A stretch of DNA of 64,000 bases from Pseudomonas indica NBRC 103045 (GTDB lineage: Bacteria > Pseudomonadota > Gammaproteobacteria > Pseudomonadales > Pseudomonadaceae). The first letter of the stretch is position 1. The number at the start of each line of letters is the position of its first letter. The DNA lies in assembly GCF_002091635.1 (NCBI RefSeq), contig NZ_BDAC01000013.1:62001-126000 (forward strand), read 5' to 3'. The notes beneath the pieces were generated by a model. The model did not search any database, was not told the DNA's origin, and was given only the letters and a program-made list of their open reading frames with translations. The translations under genes and the position numbers were made by a program. Positions 45,788-56,111 of the stretch are shown one piece after another.

Positions 45788-46047
45788 TAAGCCCCGCGAT
45801 GCGGGGCTTTCGGTCACTGCCCTGGGCAGTGTTTGCGGTAGACGCCTCCCGCCACAACCCGGACCCGCGCTACCTGCGCGGGTTGTTGGACGCAGCCGGC
45901 GTCACGCAGCGCCAGGCTGCACAGATGCTCGGGATCGGCGAGCGGGTGATGCGTTATTACTTGGCCGATGAGTCGAGCGAGGGCTACCGCGCCGCCCCGT
46001 ACCCTGTGCAGTTCGCCCTTGAATGCCTGGCGGACTCCACACGCTAA
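45784..46047 (+). CDS. Small helix-turn-helix protein, up to 87 aa
   Basis: C-terminal two thirds contain a helix-turn-helix (DAAGVTQRQAAQMLGIGERV) followed by MRYYLADESSEGYRAAPYPV, a pattern of small XRE-like phage proteins. ATG 45784 overlaps the previous stop, but a terminator-like hairpin lies over the first codons, so ATG 45799 or GTG 45829 may be used instead. Last gene before the attachment site. Confidence 0.6.
   Translation: MISPAMRGFRSLPWAVFAVDASRHNPDPRYLRGLLDAAGVTQRQAAQMLGIGERVMRYYLADESSEGYRAAPYPVQFALECLADSTR
45790..45812 (+). terminator. Hairpin over the start of the HTH gene
   Basis: AGCCCCGC-GAT-GCGGGGCT stem-loop (45790-45808) with only three T after it. It can end the preceding transcript and also bury the start of the HTH gene, so that gene may need its own promoter. 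Confidence 0.6.
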
Positions 46048-46057
46048 TCCGATAGCC

Positions 46058-46101
46058 AAAAAAGCCCGATGCCTTTGAATTATGGGGCCTCGGGCTTTTT
46101 T
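46058..46101. terminator. Bidirectional terminator at the prophage right end
   Basis: AAAAAAGCCCGA (46058-46069) and TCGGGCTTTTTT (46090-46101) form a 12-bp stem with A and T runs on both sides, so it works in both directions. It insulates prophage and chromosome. Confidence 0.85.
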
Positions 46102-46124
46102 TATTGCCGCAGAAAAAGTTTATA

Positions 46125-46148
46125 TTAGCCGTCATTAGGGTTGCCCGC
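46125..46148. other. Right attachment site (attR) region
   Basis: The LysE-type gene loses homology after Gly-Asn-Pro; its frame then reads Asn-Asp-Gly-stop. Family members continue for about 75 more residues (GNP-K-A...). The junction therefore lies near GGGTTGCCC (46139-46147). The exact core cannot be set without the left end. Confidence 0.65.
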
Positions 46149-46508
46149 CGCGACCCAGAACTCCTGGCGCGCCAATCGCCGTAGCGACAGGCGCGGCTCG
46201 CTGCCAGTGGTATCCGTCTCTCCGACAGGGGAGCGCCAGAGTTGAAGGGCCAGCCAGAGCAGATAGGCGCCGCCGGCCAGCTTGATGATCAGGAACAGCG
46301 TGGCCGAGGCCTGCAGGACCAGTGCCAGACCGGAGGCGGCGAGGGCGATCATGCCGGCGAATGCCAGCAGGCGGCCGGTTGCGGCCAGGCAGGCTGTGCG
46401 CAGGCCCTGGCGGGCGGCGTTGTGCATCGACAGCAGGTTGTTCGGGCCCGGCGCCATGTTGAGGGCGAAACAGGCCGGGATGAACAGCAGCCAGGTGCCG
46501 AGTCCCAT
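46125..46508 (-). pseudogene. LysE/RhtB-family exporter, interrupted by the prophage
   Basis: 127 residues instead of about 205. Intact N-terminus with the family motif NMAPGPNNLLSMHNAARQGL and three membrane segments (LLFIPACFALNMAPG, LAFAGMIALAASGLALVL, LIIKLAGGAYLLWLALQL), then FWVAAGNP where family members continue into the second half. The missing C-terminal part should lie beyond the left prophage end, outside the window. ATG 46508-46506 is 3 bases after the ArsC-like stop, so the two formed an operon. The fragment is probably non-functional. Confidence 0.8.
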
Positions 46509-46510
46509 GG

Positions 46511-46861
46511 TTACTCCAGTGCGGCGGCGTAGGCGTCCGGCTTGAAGCCGACCAGGGTGCGCTCACCCAGATCCAGAACCGGTCGCTTGATCATCGAGGG
46601 TTGGGCCAGCATCAGTTCGATGGCCTTGGCCTGGTCGAGATCGGCCTTCTGCGTGTCGTCCAGCTTGCGGAAGGTGGTTCCGGCACGGTTCAGGATCACT
46701 TCCCAGCCATGCTCGACACACCATTTCGCGAGGCTCTCGCGGTCGATACCGACACTCTTGTAGTCGTGGAAGTCGTAGGCGACGCCTTTCTCGTCCAGCC
46801 AGCTGCGGGCTTTCTTCATGGTGTCGCACGCTTTGATGCCGTAGAGGCGGATCGCGCTCAC
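46511..46861 (-). CDS. ArsC/Spx-family reductase-like protein (YffB type)
   Basis: 116 residues beginning at GTG 46861 with GGAG before it. Thioredoxin-like fold: single Cys in GIKACDTMKKARSWLDEKGV, then WEVILNRAGTTFRKL and the cis-Pro region MLAQPSMIKRPVLDLGERTL. Only one Cys of the CxxC site is present (C-D-T-M), as in the YffB/Spx subgroup of the ArsC family, whose exact substrate is unsettled. Divergent from the lyase gene. Confidence 0.85.
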   Translation of the reverse strand: MSAIRLYGIKACDTMKKARSWLDEKGVAYDFHDYKSVGIDRESLAKWCVEHGWEVILNRAGTTFRKLDDTQKADLDQAKAIELMLAQPSMIKRPVLDLGERTLVGFKPDAYAAALE

Positions 46862-47111
46862 GTGATGCTCCGGTTCATCGGTTGGTTGTCGGACAGACCG
46901 GCGATTATGCCACGACATTGTGGCATGCGATGGATTCCCGTCCGCGAGGCGTCTGCGCCGCCGCCCGTCGGCGAGCGGTCAAGAAATCCACGTCATTACC
47001 GTTACGTCTGATACCACATTCGCCTCGCCGGGGGTTGGTCGGGGCGTTCTTCGTTGGCTTGCACGTTTTACCTGGATGCAAGGTGCGCAAGCCGTGTCCG
47101 TAATCGCCAAC

Positions 47112-47774
47112 ATGATCGATCTGAGCACCTGGAATCTGACCATTCCCGAGCAAGTCCCTGCCCAAACCATCGAAACCCGCCTGATGAAAGCCGGCTACCG
47201 CAGCCCGTATTTCTATCGTTCCGGCAACAGCCTGTTCTTCTGGGCGCCGGTGACCGGCACCACGACGAAGAACAGTGTCTATCCGCGCAGCGAGCTGCGC
47301 GAGACCTTTCCCGACGGCAAGCTGCGCAACTGGCTGTACAGCGAAGGCAACCACAGCCTGAAGGCGTCGCTGGCGGTGACCCAGGTGCCGTCCAGCGGCA
47401 AGGTGGTGATCGGCCAGGTGCATTCCAAGGACAACCCGACGCCGTACATCAAGCTGCAATACCGCGTCGAGCGCGGCGTCGGCTATGTGAACGTGGAGTT
47501 GCGGAATAAACCGGCGGACGCCAAAAGCCCGGTGGTGATGACCTACAAGAGCATGCCGCTGAATACCCGCTTCAACTATTCGATCGACATCTCTCGCAAG
47601 GGCGATCTCAAGGTGGCGATCAACGGCCTGACTTATACCGGCAAGGTCGATCCGGCCTGGGCCGGCAAGCGCTTCTATTTCAAGGCGGGCGTCTACACGC
47701 TGGATAACGTCGGACCGGCGACCGAAGGGGGCCGCACGGTCTTCCACCAGCTCAGCGCAACCCACACGAAGTGA
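47112..47774 (+). CDS. Polysaccharide lyase family 7 (alginate lyase)
   Basis: 220 residues. Family motifs: DLSTWNLTIPEQVPAQTIE at the start, YPRSELRET (R-x-E-L-R catalytic strand), GQVHSKDN (usually QIH) and YFKAGVYTLDNVG. These enzymes cut alginate by beta-elimination. The upstream in-frame extension has no homology and no ribosome site, so ATG 47112 is chosen, matching related intracellular enzymes that lack a signal peptide. A GC hairpin (47784-47811) separates it from convergent dapC. Confidence 0.85.
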   Translation: MIDLSTWNLTIPEQVPAQTIETRLMKAGYRSPYFYRSGNSLFFWAPVTGTTTKNSVYPRSELRETFPDGKLRNWLYSEGNHSLKASLAVTQVPSSGKVVIGQVHSKDNPTPYIKLQYRVERGVGYVNVELRNKPADAKSPVVMTYKSMPLNTRFNYSIDISRKGDLKVAINGLTYTGKVDPAWAGKRFYFKAGVYTLDNVGPATEGGRTVFHQLSATHTK

Positions 47775-47783
47775 GGGAGAACC

Positions 47784-47811
47784 GGGCGCGGCTGCTCGAT
47801 TGGCCGCGCCC
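47784..47811. terminator. Hairpin between convergent lyase and dapC genes
   Basis: GGGCGCGGC (47784-47792) / GCCGCGCCC (47803-47811) with a 10-base loop. No T-run on either side, so termination may be weak or factor-assisted. Confidence 0.5.
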
Positions 47812-47816
47812 GAACA

Positions 47817-49013
47817 TCAGGCGTGACGCAGGAAGTCGCGGATACGCTCCGCCGCCTCGACACATTCGGCCAGCGGGGCGACCAGGGCCATGCGCACCCG
47901 GCCGGCGCCGGGGTTGACCCCCTCCACCTCGCGCGACAGGTAGGAGCCGGGGACCACGGTGACATGCTCGCGGGCGAACAGCTCGCGGGTGAAGGTGGCG
48001 TCTTCCATGGGCGTCTTCGGCCATAGGTAGAAGCTGCCGTCCGGCCGCTGCACATCCAGCACCGGCGCGAGGATATCCAGCACGGCATCGAACTTCTCGC
48101 GATACAGCGCGCGATTGGCACGTACATGCACCTCGTCGTTCCAGGCGGCGATGCTGGCCAGTTGGGTGTGCACCGGCATCGCACAGCCGTGGTAGGTACG
48201 ATAGAGCAGGAAGGCCTTGAGAATGTCGGCATCGCCGGCGACGAAACCCGAACGCAGCCCCGGCAGGTTGGAGCGCTTGGACAGGCTGTGGAAGACCACG
48301 CAGCGCTTGAAGTCCTGGCGACCCAGGGCGGCACAGGCGCTGAGCAGGCCGGGCGGCGGGTTCTGTTCGTCGAAGTAGAGTTCGCTGTAGCACTCGTCGG
48401 CGGCGATCACGAAGTCGTGTTCGTCGGCCAGGGCGATCAGCTTCTTCAAGGTGTCCAGCGGGACCAGCGCACCGGTGGGATTGCCCGGCGAGCAGAGGAA
48501 GAGAATCTGGCAACGCTGCCAGACCTCGGCGGGAACCGCGTCGAAGTTCGGGTTGAAGCCGTTTTCCGCCAGGCAGGGCAGGTAGTGGGGCTGGGCGCCG
48601 GCGAGCAGCGCCGCACCTTCGTAGATTTGATAGAAGGGGTTGGGGCTGACGACCAGACCGTCGCGGCTGCGGTCGACCACGGCCTGGGTGAAGGCGAACA
48701 GGGCCTCGCGGGTGCCGTTCACCGGCAGCACGTGGCGCGCCGCATCCAACCAGCCGGCGGGTACGCCGAAGCGCCGCTCGCACCAGGCGGCGATGGCTTC
48801 GCGCAGTGCCGGCAGACCCAGCGTAGTCGGATAGACCGAAAGCATTTCCAGGTTGGCGGCCAGGGCCTCGGCGACGAAGCTCGGCGAGCGATGCTTGGGT
48901 TCGCCGATGGACAGCGCGATTGGCTTTTTCTCTGCCGGTGGCTGGGCGCCGGCGAGCAGGGCGCGGAGTTTTTCGAAGGGGTAGGGCTGCAAGGCGTCGA
49001 GTGCGGGGTTCAT
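47817..49013 (-). CDS. dapC: Succinyldiaminopimelate transaminase
   Basis: About 398 residues, fold-type I PLP aminotransferase of lysine/diaminopimelate synthesis: NPALDALQPYPFEKLRALL at the start, LCSPGNPTGALV, IAADECYSELYF (PLP-phosphate region) and SLSKRSNLPGLRSG with the PLP Lys. Two adjacent ATG codons (49016 and 49013) are possible; AGGA lies 8 bases before the second. Next to glnD as in other Pseudomonas. Confidence 0.93.
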   Translation of the reverse strand: MNPALDALQPYPFEKLRALLAGAQPPAEKKPIALSIGEPKHRSPSFVAEALAANLEMLSVYPTTLGLPALREAIAAWCERRFGVPAGWLDAARHVLPVNGTREALFAFTQAVVDRSRDGLVVSPNPFYQIYEGAALLAGAQPHYLPCLAENGFNPNFDAVPAEVWQRCQILFLCSPGNPTGALVPLDTLKKLIALADEHDFVIAADECYSELYFDEQNPPPGLLSACAALGRQDFKRCVVFHSLSKRSNLPGLRSGFVAGDADILKAFLLYRTYHGCAMPVHTQLASIAAWNDEVHVRANRALYREKFDAVLDILAPVLDVQRPDGSFYLWPKTPMEDATFTRELFAREHVTVVPGSYLSREVEGVNPGAGRVRMALVAPLAECVEAAERIRDFLRHA

Positions 49014-49068
49014 CATTGTTTTCCTGGCCGCGGGCGGCAGCGGCCTGCCGCCGTGGGTATCTGGCTGT

Positions 49069-51768
49069 TCAAAAATGGATCCGGGTCGGTGCCGACTGGC
49101 CGTTGGCCTCGGACAACTGGGCCACGATGGCCTCCTGCAGGCGCATGCACAGGTCCGGGTCGGACAGCGGTTGGTTGTTCGCGTCGGTGACGAAGAATAC
49201 GTCCTCGACCCGCTCGCCGAGCGTGGCAATCTTCGCGTTCTGCAACGACAGGTCGAAATCGAGGAATATCTTGCCGATCCGTGCCAACAGACCAGGGCGA
49301 TCCGGCGCGGTAATTTCCAGCACGGTCACCGGGCGCTGGGCGTCGTTGTGGATGGTGACCTGCGGGGCGAAGGCGAAATGCTTGAGCTGGCGCGGCACCC
49401 GGCGCTGGATGATCGCCGGGTAGTCGTCGGGATTCTTCAGCGCGTCGATCAGGCCCTCGCGAATCTGTTTGATCCGCGCCGGGTTGTCGCCGATCCGCCC
49501 GCCCTCGGTGTCCAGCACGATGTAGGTGTCCAGTGTGAACTGGCTGGTCGAGGTGATGATCCGGGCGTCATGGATGTTCAGGTTGAGCTGGTCCATGGCT
49601 GCCACGGTCACGGCGAAGAAATCGTGCTGGTCCGGGGCGTAGATGAAGATCTGGGTAGCGCCTTCGAACTCGCGCTGGGCGGTCTCCTTGATCAGCACCA
49701 GCGGGCCGTCGGTGGCCGGGTGCTGGATGATCGCCTCGGTATGCCAGGCCACATCGCCGGCGGTGTGGCGGAGGAAATAGTCGTCGCCGAGCTGCGACCA
49801 GAGCTGCTCGGCATCGTCCGGGTCGATGCCGCTGCGTACCAGGATGTCCAGGGCGGCGCTCTGCGTCTGGCGAATCTGCTCTTCGCGGTCCAGCGGGTTT
49901 TCCAGGCCACGGCGCAGGGCACGCTTGGTCTCGGTGTAGAGCTGGCGCAGCAGGCTGGCGCGCCAGGAGTTCCACAGGCTCGGGTTGGTGGCGTTGATAT
50001 CGGCCACGGTGAGCACGTAGAGATAGTCCAGGCGGGTCTGGTCGCCGACCCGTTGGGCGAAGTCGAAGATCACCTGCGGGTCGGAGAGGTCCTTGCGCTG
50101 CGCGGTGGTGGACATCACTAGGTGGTTCTGCACCAGCCAGGTGACCAGGCGGGTGTCCCAGGTCGGCAACTGGTGGCGTACGCAAAAGGCCTCGGCGTCC
50201 TGGGCGCCCAGCTCGGAGTGGTCGCCGCCGCGGCCCTTGCCGATGTCATGGTAAAGGCCGGCGAGGTAGATCAATTCAGGCTTGGGCAGCTTGTCGATCA
50301 GCTTGCTGGCCAGGGGGAATTTCTCCGCCAGCTCCGGCCATTTCAACTTGCGCAGGTGCTTGATCAGGTTGAGGGTGTGCGCATCGACCGTATAGATGTG
50401 GAACAGGTCGTGCTGCATCTGGCCGACGATATGGCCGAACTCCGGCAGGTAGCGGCCGAGGATGCCGTAGCGGTTCATCCGCCGCAGGTTGCGGTGGATG
50501 CCCTGGGATGACTTGAACAGCTCGATGAACAGGCTGGTGTTGCGGATGTCGGTGCGGAAATCGTCGTCGATCAGGTGGCGATGGTCGCGCAGCAGGCGGA
50601 TGGTGTCGGCGCGCACTCCCTTGATTTCCGGGTGCTGGGCCATCAGCACGAAGACTTCCAGGATGGCGAAGGGCGTGCGTTTGAAGACTTTCTCGTGGGT
50701 CACTTCGATGTAGCCGTCGCGCAGCTGGAAGCGGCTGTTCAGCGGCTGGGCCGGCCCGCTTTCGCCGGCGCGCAGGATAACTTCCTCGAAGTGCTGGTTG
50801 ATCAGCTCGCTCAGCTCGGCGATGCCCATCACCACGCGGTAGTACTTCTGCATGAAGCGCTCGATGGCGCGCTTGGGGTCGCTGTCGTCGAAACCGAGCA
50901 GGCCGGCCACCTTGCGCTGGTGGTCGAACAGCAGGCGGTCTTCGGCCCGCCCGGCGAGCATGTGCAGGGCGTAGCGCACTTTCCAGAGGAATTCCTGGGA
51001 GCTGGAGAGCAGGGCGTACTCGCCTTCGGTAAGGAAGCCCTGGCCGACCATGGCGTGCAGGTTGAGCGTGCCGTACTGCCGGCGCGCCACCCAGAGGATG
51101 GTCTGGATATCGCGCAGCCCGCCCGGCGAGCCTTTCACGTTCGGCTCGAGGTTGTATTCGGTGTCGTTGTACTTGGCGTGTCGGGCCCGCTGTTCTTCGC
51201 GTTTGGCCAGAAAGAAATGCTTGCTCGGCCACATATGGGCGCTGTTGGTAGTCTCGAGCATTGACTGGCGCAGGCGTTCGGGGCCGGCGATGGTGCGGCT
51301 TTCCATCAGGTTGGTGATCACCGTCAGGTCGGCGCGGGCCTCTTCGGCGCACTCCGCCACCGAGCGCACGCTCTGGCCGACTTCCAGGCCGATATCCCAG
51401 AGCAGGGTGAGGAAACCCTCGATCGGCTCGCGGAAGATTTCGTGGTCGTCGCTTTCCAGCAGGATCAGCAGGTCGATATCGGAGAAGGGATGCAGCTCCC
51501 CACGTCCATAGCCGCCGACCGCGACCAGCGAGATATCGGCGTCTTCGCTCCAGTCGAAGCGATCCCAGGCAGCATTGAGAATCTGATCGACGAACCAGGC
51601 GCGATCTTCCACCAGACGGCGGATGTCACGTCCGGACTGGAAGCGCGCGTCCAAGACTTCGCGGGCCTGGCGGATCGCCTTCTTGAACGCGGCGATGGGG
51701 CTGGACTTCAAGGCCAGTTCCGCCTGGAACTGCCCGCGGTCGAACAACTCGGGATCCACCTGCGGCAT
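49069..51768 (-). CDS. glnD: Bifunctional uridylyltransferase / uridylyl-removing enzyme
   Basis: 899 residues, nitrogen sensor that adds UMP to PII proteins under nitrogen limitation and removes it when glutamine is high. Nucleotidyltransferase motif [19 protein letters not shown] (about 97-115), HD hydrolase motif ([16 protein letters not shown]), and two C-terminal ACT domains ([39 protein letters not shown]). ATG 51768-51766 follows GGAAGG; the upstream frame is intergenic. Confidence 0.97.
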   Translation of the reverse strand: MPQVDPELFDRGQFQAELALKSSPIAAFKKAIRQAREVLDARFQSGRDIRRLVEDRAWFVDQILNAAWDRFDWSEDADISLVAVGGYGRGELHPFSDIDLLILLESDDHEIFREPIEGFLTLLWDIGLEVGQSVRSVAECAEEARADLTVITNLMESRTIAGPERLRQSMLETTNSAHMWPSKHFFLAKREEQRARHAKYNDTEYNLEPNVKGSPGGLRDIQTILWVARRQYGTLNLHAMVGQGFLTEGEYALLSSSQEFLWKVRYALHMLAGRAEDRLLFDHQRKVAGLLGFDDSDPKRAIERFMQKYYRVVMGIAELSELINQHFEEVILRAGESGPAQPLNSRFQLRDGYIEVTHEKVFKRTPFAILEVFVLMAQHPEIKGVRADTIRLLRDHRHLIDDDFRTDIRNTSLFIELFKSSQGIHRNLRRMNRYGILGRYLPEFGHIVGQMQHDLFHIYTVDAHTLNLIKHLRKLKWPELAEKFPLASKLIDKLPKPELIYLAGLYHDIGKGRGGDHSELGAQDAEAFCVRHQLPTWDTRLVTWLVQNHLVMSTTAQRKDLSDPQVIFDFAQRVGDQTRLDYLYVLTVADINATNPSLWNSWRASLLRQLYTETKRALRRGLENPLDREEQIRQTQSAALDILVRSGIDPDDAEQLWSQLGDDYFLRHTAGDVAWHTEAIIQHPATDGPLVLIKETAQREFEGATQIFIYAPDQHDFFAVTVAAMDQLNLNIHDARIITSTSQFTLDTYIVLDTEGGRIGDNPARIKQIREGLIDALKNPDDYPAIIQRRVPRQLKHFAFAPQVTIHNDAQRPVTVLEITAPDRPGLLARIGKIFLDFDLSLQNAKIATLGERVEDVFFVTDANNQPLSDPDLCMRLQEAIVAQLSEANGQSAPTRIHF

Positions 51769-51809
51769 GGCGGGCCTTCCTCTTATATGACGCGATGACG
51801 GAGCGGCGA

Positions 51810-52592
51810 TCAGGCCGAGGTGCGCGGAATGGTGTCGTCGCTGCGCAGGGTGAAGATCTCGTAGCCGTCGGCGGTCACCAGGATGGTGTGCTCCCACTGC
51901 GCGGACAGCTTGCGGTCCTTGGTGATCGCCGTCCAGCCGTCACCCAGCAGGCGGGTTTCCGGGCGGCCCTGGTTGATCATCGGCTCGATGGTGAAGGTCA
52001 TGCCTTCCTTCAATTCCATGCCGGTGCCGGCACGGCCGTAATGCAGGACTTGCGGCTCTTCGTGGAAGACCTTGCCGATGCCATGCCCGCAGTATTCGCG
52101 GACCACGGAGAAACCGTTCTTCTCGGCGTGCTTCTGGATCACTTCGCCGATATCGCCGAGGCGGGTGCCCGGACGGACCAGTTCGATGCCTTTATACATG
52201 CACTCTTGGGTTATGCGGCTCAGGCGCTCGGCCCACTCCGGCACCTTGCCGACCATGAACATCTTGCTGGTGTCGCCGTGATAGCCGTCCTTGATCACGG
52301 TCACGTCGATGTTCAGCACGTCGCCTTCCTTCAATGCCTTCTCGTTGGGAATGCCATGGCAGACCACGTGGTTGACGGAGGTGCAGATGGACTTGGGGAA
52401 ACCCTTGTAGTTGAGCGGGGCGGGAATGGCTTTCTGTACGTTGACGATGTAGTCGTGGCAGATGCGGTCCAGTTCCTCGGTGGTGACGCCGGGCTTCACG
52501 TGCTCGCCGATCATCTCCAGCACGTCGGCGGCCAGCCGGCCGGCTACGCGCATTTTTTCGATTTCTTCGGGCGTCTTGATGGTGACGGTCAT
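51810..52592 (-). CDS. map: Type I methionine aminopeptidase
   Basis: 260 residues removing the first Met of nascent proteins. Metal ligands visible in [19 protein letters not shown] (two Asp), [13 protein letters not shown] (His), [10 protein letters not shown] (Glu) and WEHTILV (Glu-His). Length and motifs fit type Ia. Divergent from rpsB as in most pseudomonads; 41 bases separate its stop from glnD. Confidence 0.97.
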   Translation of the reverse strand: MTVTIKTPEEIEKMRVAGRLAADVLEMIGEHVKPGVTTEELDRICHDYIVNVQKAIPAPLNYKGFPKSICTSVNHVVCHGIPNEKALKEGDVLNIDVTVIKDGYHGDTSKMFMVGKVPEWAERLSRITQECMYKGIELVRPGTRLGDIGEVIQKHAEKNGFSVVREYCGHGIGKVFHEEPQVLHYGRAGTGMELKEGMTFTIEPMINQGRPETRLLGDGWTAITKDRKLSAQWEHTILVTADGYEIFTLRSDDTIPRTSA

Positions 52593-52853
52593 TCGGACTC
52601 TCTGGGCGCTCGGGCGCAAGGCAAAAACGGGGAAAACGCGATTCTAGCAGACCGTGCCCTGCCGGCCACCCTGCCTGCCGGCCATCGCTGCGGGTTTCGC
52701 CGGGCGGTCTTCTGTGGTATAAAACGCGCCGCTTTACGGGCAGCAGGCCCTGAAGCCTTAACCCACACACGTATCGACACGGTATCCTGGGTGCCCGCGA
52801 GGGTTGGATATTGGGATGCGTGGAGGCCTAACCCGACTTACTAAGGAACGATC
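52593..52853 (+). promoter_or_regulatory. map-rpsB divergent intergenic region and rpsB leader
   Basis: Contains a probable rpsB promoter (TATAAA at 52718-52723, weak -35 TTTCGC at 52695-52700, 17-base spacer) and a roughly 125-base leader ending in AAGGAACGATC before rpsB. S2 represses its own operon by binding the leader in other gamma-proteobacteria, so the leader may be an autoregulatory site. Confidence 0.55.
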
Positions 52854-53594
52854 ATGTCCCAAGTCAATATGCGCGATATGCTGAAGGCCGGTGTGCACTT
52901 CGGCCACCAGACCCGTTACTGGAACCCGAAAATGGGCAAGTACATTTTCGGCGCGCGCAACAAGATTCACATCATCAACCTGGAAAAGACCCTGCCGATG
53001 TTCAACGAAGCCCTGAGCTTCGTTGAGAAGCTGGCTTCCGGCAAGAACAAAATCCTGTTCGTCGGCACCAAGCGTTCCGCTGGCAAGATCGTCCGCGAAG
53101 AAGCCGCTCGTTGCGGTTCGCCGTACGTCGACCACCGCTGGCTCGGTGGCATGCTGACCAACTACAAGACCATCCGTGCTTCCATCAAGCGCCTGCGTGA
53201 GCTGGAAACCCAGTCCCAGGACGGCACCTTCGCCAAGCTGACCAAGAAAGAAGCCCTGATGCGCACCCGCGATCTGGAAAAGCTGGAGCGCAGCCTGGGT
53301 GGTATCAAGGACATGGGCGGTCTGCCGGACGCTCTGTTCGTGATCGACGTCGACCATGAGCGCATCGCCATCAGCGAAGCCAACAAGCTGGGCATTCCGG
53401 TCATCGGCGTTGTCGATACCAACAGCAGCCCGGAAGGCGTCGACTACATCATCCCCGGTAACGACGACGCCATTCGCGCCGTTCAGCTGTACCTGGGCGC
53501 CGTGGCCGATGCCGTGCTGCGTGGCCGCCAGAACGCCGTCGGTGGTGCTGACGAGTTCGTCGAGGAAGCCCCGAGCGAGGCCGCTGAAGGCTGA
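52854..53594 (+). CDS. rpsB: 30S ribosomal protein S2
   Basis: 246 residues with family blocks [20 protein letters not shown] at the start, [20 protein letters not shown] and [20 protein letters not shown], and an acidic tail ([15 protein letters not shown]). Part of the small subunit head. Preceded by AAGGA. First gene of the rpsB-tsf operon. Confidence 0.98.
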   Translation: MSQVNMRDMLKAGVHFGHQTRYWNPKMGKYIFGARNKIHIINLEKTLPMFNEALSFVEKLASGKNKILFVGTKRSAGKIVREEAARCGSPYVDHRWLGGMLTNYKTIRASIKRLRELETQSQDGTFAKLTKKEALMRTRDLEKLERSLGGIKDMGGLPDALFVIDVDHERIAISEANKLGIPVIGVVDTNSSPEGVDYIIPGNDDAIRAVQLYLGAVADAVLRGRQNAVGGADEFVEEAPSEAAEG

Positions 53595-53627
53595 GTCAGG
53601 AACGCATAGCGTTACCCGGTGCGCAAG

Positions 53628-53649
53628 AAGGGGGCTAGGCCCCCTTTTT
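53628..53649 (+). terminator. Terminator/attenuator between rpsB and tsf
   Basis: AAGGGGG-C-TAG-G-CCCCCTT stem with five T (53628-53649). Such an element lets rpsB be made in excess over tsf with partial readthrough. Confidence 0.9.
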
Positions 53650-53716
53650 GCCACCTTCGAATCGAACGCCCGGCCTTGCCCGGGTGGATGGTTAACCATT
53701 CAAGAGGATTGCGAAC

Positions 53717-54586
53717 ATGGCAGAGATTACTGCAGCCCTGGTCAAAGAACTGCGCGAGCGCACCGGTCAAGGCATGATGGAATGCAAGAAGGCCCTGGTC
53801 GCCGCTGATGGCGACATCGAGAAGGCCATCGACGATATGCGCGCTTCCGGCGCGATCAAGGCTGCCAAGAAGGCCGGCAACATCGCCGCCGAAGGCTCCA
53901 TCGCCGTCAAAGTGGCTGCCGACAGCAAGTCCGCCGTGATCATCGAAGTCAACTCCCAGACCGACTTCCTGGCCCTGCAGGATGACTTCAAGGCGTTCGT
54001 CGCCGACAGCCTGGAAAAGGCCTTCGCTGAAAAACTGACCGATGCCGCTCCGCTGATCGTCTCCCAAGAATCCGCTCGCGAAGCCCTGGTCGCCAAGTGC
54101 GGCGAGAACGTCAACATCCGTCGCCTGACCCGTGTCGAAGGCGATGTCGTGGGTGCCTACCTGCACGGCCACCGCATCGGCGTTCTGGTCGTCCTGAAGG
54201 GCGGTAACGCCGAGCTGGCCAAGGAAATCGCCATGCACGTCGCGGCCAGCAACCCGCAATTCCTCAACCCGTCCGAGGTTTCCGCCGAGGCCGTCGAGCG
54301 CGAGAAGGGCGTCTTCCTCGCCCTGAACGAGGACAAGATCAAGGGCAAGCCGGCCGACATCGTCGAGAAGATGGTGGCGGGTCGTATCCAGAAGTTCCTG
54401 GCCGAGGCCAGCCTGGTCGAGCAGCCGTTCGTGAAGGACCCGGAAATCAAGGTTGGCGAGCTGGCGAAGAAGGCCGGTGCCGAAGTGGTTTCCTTCGTTC
54501 GCTACGAAGTGGGTGAAGGCATCGAGAAGGCGGAAGTCGATTTCGCCGCCGAAGTCGCTGCCCAGGTCGCCGCAACCAAGCAGTAA
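53717..54586 (+). CDS. tsf: Translation elongation factor Ts
   Basis: 289 residues; guanine-nucleotide exchange factor for EF-Tu. N-terminal [20 protein letters not shown] (UBA-like, contacts EF-Tu), core [16 protein letters not shown] motif, and C-terminal [20 protein letters not shown] 9 bases upstream. Codon use is strongly biased to GCC/CTG/GGC/AAG. Confidence 0.98.
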   Translation: MAEITAALVKELRERTGQGMMECKKALVAADGDIEKAIDDMRASGAIKAAKKAGNIAAEGSIAVKVAADSKSAVIIEVNSQTDFLALQDDFKAFVADSLEKAFAEKLTDAAPLIVSQESAREALVAKCGENVNIRRLTRVEGDVVGAYLHGHRIGVLVVLKGGNAELAKEIAMHVAASNPQFLNPSEVSAEAVEREKGVFLALNEDKIKGKPADIVEKMVAGRIQKFLAEASLVEQPFVKDPEIKVGELAKKAGAEVVSFVRYEVGEGIEKAEVDFAAEVAAQVAATKQ

Positions 54587-54607
54587 GACGGTTCCGCTGT
54601 CGCCCCC

Positions 54608-54641
54608 GAAGAGGCTGCCCGCTCACGCGCGCGGCCTCTTC
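54608..54641 (+). terminator. Terminator after tsf
   Basis: GAAGAGGC (54608-54615) / GCCTCTTC (54634-54641) stem with an 18-base GC-rich loop. Weak tail (GTCAAAT). The rest of the 213-base gap to pyrH holds GGTAC repeats (GGTACGAATT, GGTACCCC, GGTACATG) whose role is unclear. Confidence 0.55.
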
Positions 54642-54799
54642 GTCAAATGGGCTCCGTCTCCCGTGCCGGTGCTGGAGCGAGGGGCGGTACGAATTCTGGT
54701 ACCCCGGTACATGCACTCGGGCACCATTGGCGCTGTCAAAGCGCTACAAACACGGGCTCAACGCCCGTCAGCATTCAAACGCCGCAGGAGAGATACGCA

Positions 54800-55543
54800 A
54801 TGGCTCAGCAGGTGAGTGGTCGCCAACCTCGCTATAAACGCATTCTGCTCAAACTAAGCGGCGAAGCCTTGATGGGGTCGGAAGAGTTTGGGATCGATCC
54901 CAAGGTACTCGACCGCATGGCGCTTGAAGTTGGCCAACTGGTCGGCATCGGCGTTCAGGTCGGCCTGGTCATCGGTGGCGGCAACCTGTTCCGCGGCGCG
55001 GCCCTGTCGGCGGCCGGCATGGACCGGGTCACCGGCGATCACATGGGCATGCTCGCCACCGTGATGAACGCCCTGGCCATGCGCGATGCGCTGGAACGCT
55101 CGAATATTCCGGCGATCGTCATGTCGGCGATCTCCATGGTCGGCGTCACCGACCACTATGATCGCCGCAAGGCCATCCGCCATCTGAATGGCGGCGACGT
55201 GGTGATCTTCTCCGCAGGTACCGGTAACCCGTTCTTCACCACCGATTCGGCGGCCTGCCTGCGCGCCATCGAGATCGATGCGGATGTCGTACTGAAAGCC
55301 ACCAAGGTGGATGGCGTGTACACTGCCGATCCGTTCAAGGACCCCAATGCGGAGAAGTTTGACCGTCTGACCTATGATGGCGTGCTGGACCGCAAGCTGG
55401 GTGTGATGGACCTGACCGCCATCTGTCTGTGTCGCGACCACAAGATGCCGCTGCGGGTCTTCAATATGAATAAGCCAGGTGCCCTGCTGAACATCGTCGT
55501 CGGTGGCGCCGAAGGAACCCTGATCGAGGAGTCGAACGAATGA
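54800..55543 (+). CDS. pyrH: UMP kinase
   Basis: 247 residues, amino-acid-kinase fold enzyme making UDP from [51 protein letters not shown] and [14 protein letters not shown] are the family blocks. ATG 54800 follows GCAGGAG; the longer frame upstream is intergenic. ATGA overlap with frr. Confidence 0.97.
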   Translation: MAQQVSGRQPRYKRILLKLSGEALMGSEEFGIDPKVLDRMALEVGQLVGIGVQVGLVIGGGNLFRGAALSAAGMDRVTGDHMGMLATVMNALAMRDALERSNIPAIVMSAISMVGVTDHYDRRKAIRHLNGGDVVIFSAGTGNPFFTTDSAACLRAIEIDADVVLKATKVDGVYTADPFKDPNAEKFDRLTYDGVLDRKLGVMDLTAICLCRDHKMPLRVFNMNKPGALLNIVVGGAEGTLIEESNE

Positions 55544-56097
55544 TCAACGAGATCAAGAAAGACGCGCAGGAGCGTATGGGCAAGTCCATCGAGGCCCTGG
55601 GGCGCCACTTGGCGTCCATCCGTACCGGTCGTGCGCACCCGAGCATCCTGGACAGCGTCAAGGTCCCGGCCTGGGGCAGCGAGATGCCGCTGAATCAGGT
55701 GGCCGCGATCACCGTCGAGGACGCCCGCACCCTGAAGATCGTCGCTCACGACAAGAACCTCAGTGCCGCCATCGAGAAGGCCATCCTGACTTCCGACCTG
55801 GGCCTGAACCCGTCCAGCGCCGGTACCACTATTCGTGTACCGATGCCTGCCCTGACCGAGGAAACACGCAAGGGCTATACCAAGCAGGCCCGTGCTGTCG
55901 CCGAGGAGGCCAAGGTGGCTGTGCGCAATGTGCGCCGTGATGCCCTGGCCGAGCTGAAGAAGCTGTCCAAGGACAAGGAAATCAGCGAAGACGAAGAGCG
56001 TCGTGCCGCCGACGAGCTGCAGAAGCTGACCGACAAGTTCGTCGCCGAGGTGGACAAGGCCCTCGAAGCCAAGGAAAAGGACCTGATGGCCGTCTGA
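55540..56097 (+). CDS. frr: Ribosome recycling factor
   Basis: 185 residues, the family's usual length, splitting post-termination ribosomes with EF-G. Characteristic [20 protein letters not shown] near the start and a long C-terminal helix pair ([38 protein letters not shown]-type). ATGA overlap with pyrH. Confidence 0.98.
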   Translation: MINEIKKDAQERMGKSIEALGRHLASIRTGRAHPSILDSVKVPAWGSEMPLNQVAAITVEDARTLKIVAHDKNLSAAIEKAILTSDLGLNPSSAGTTIRVPMPALTEETRKGYTKQARAVAEEAKVAVRNVRRDALAELKKLSKDKEISEDEERRAADELQKLTDKFVAEVDKALEAKEKDLMAV

Positions 56098-56111
56098 GGC
56101 CGGGGCTTTTC

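Noticed and set aside
47752-48783. 343-codon minus-strand frame within dapC
   Set aside because: Overlaps dapC in another frame, Arg/Pro-rich, no homology pattern; dapC motifs are clear.
54660-54720. GGTAC repeats before pyrH as a riboswitch
   Set aside because: Three short GGTAC copies do not form a convincing conserved fold; no known riboswitch pattern recognised.
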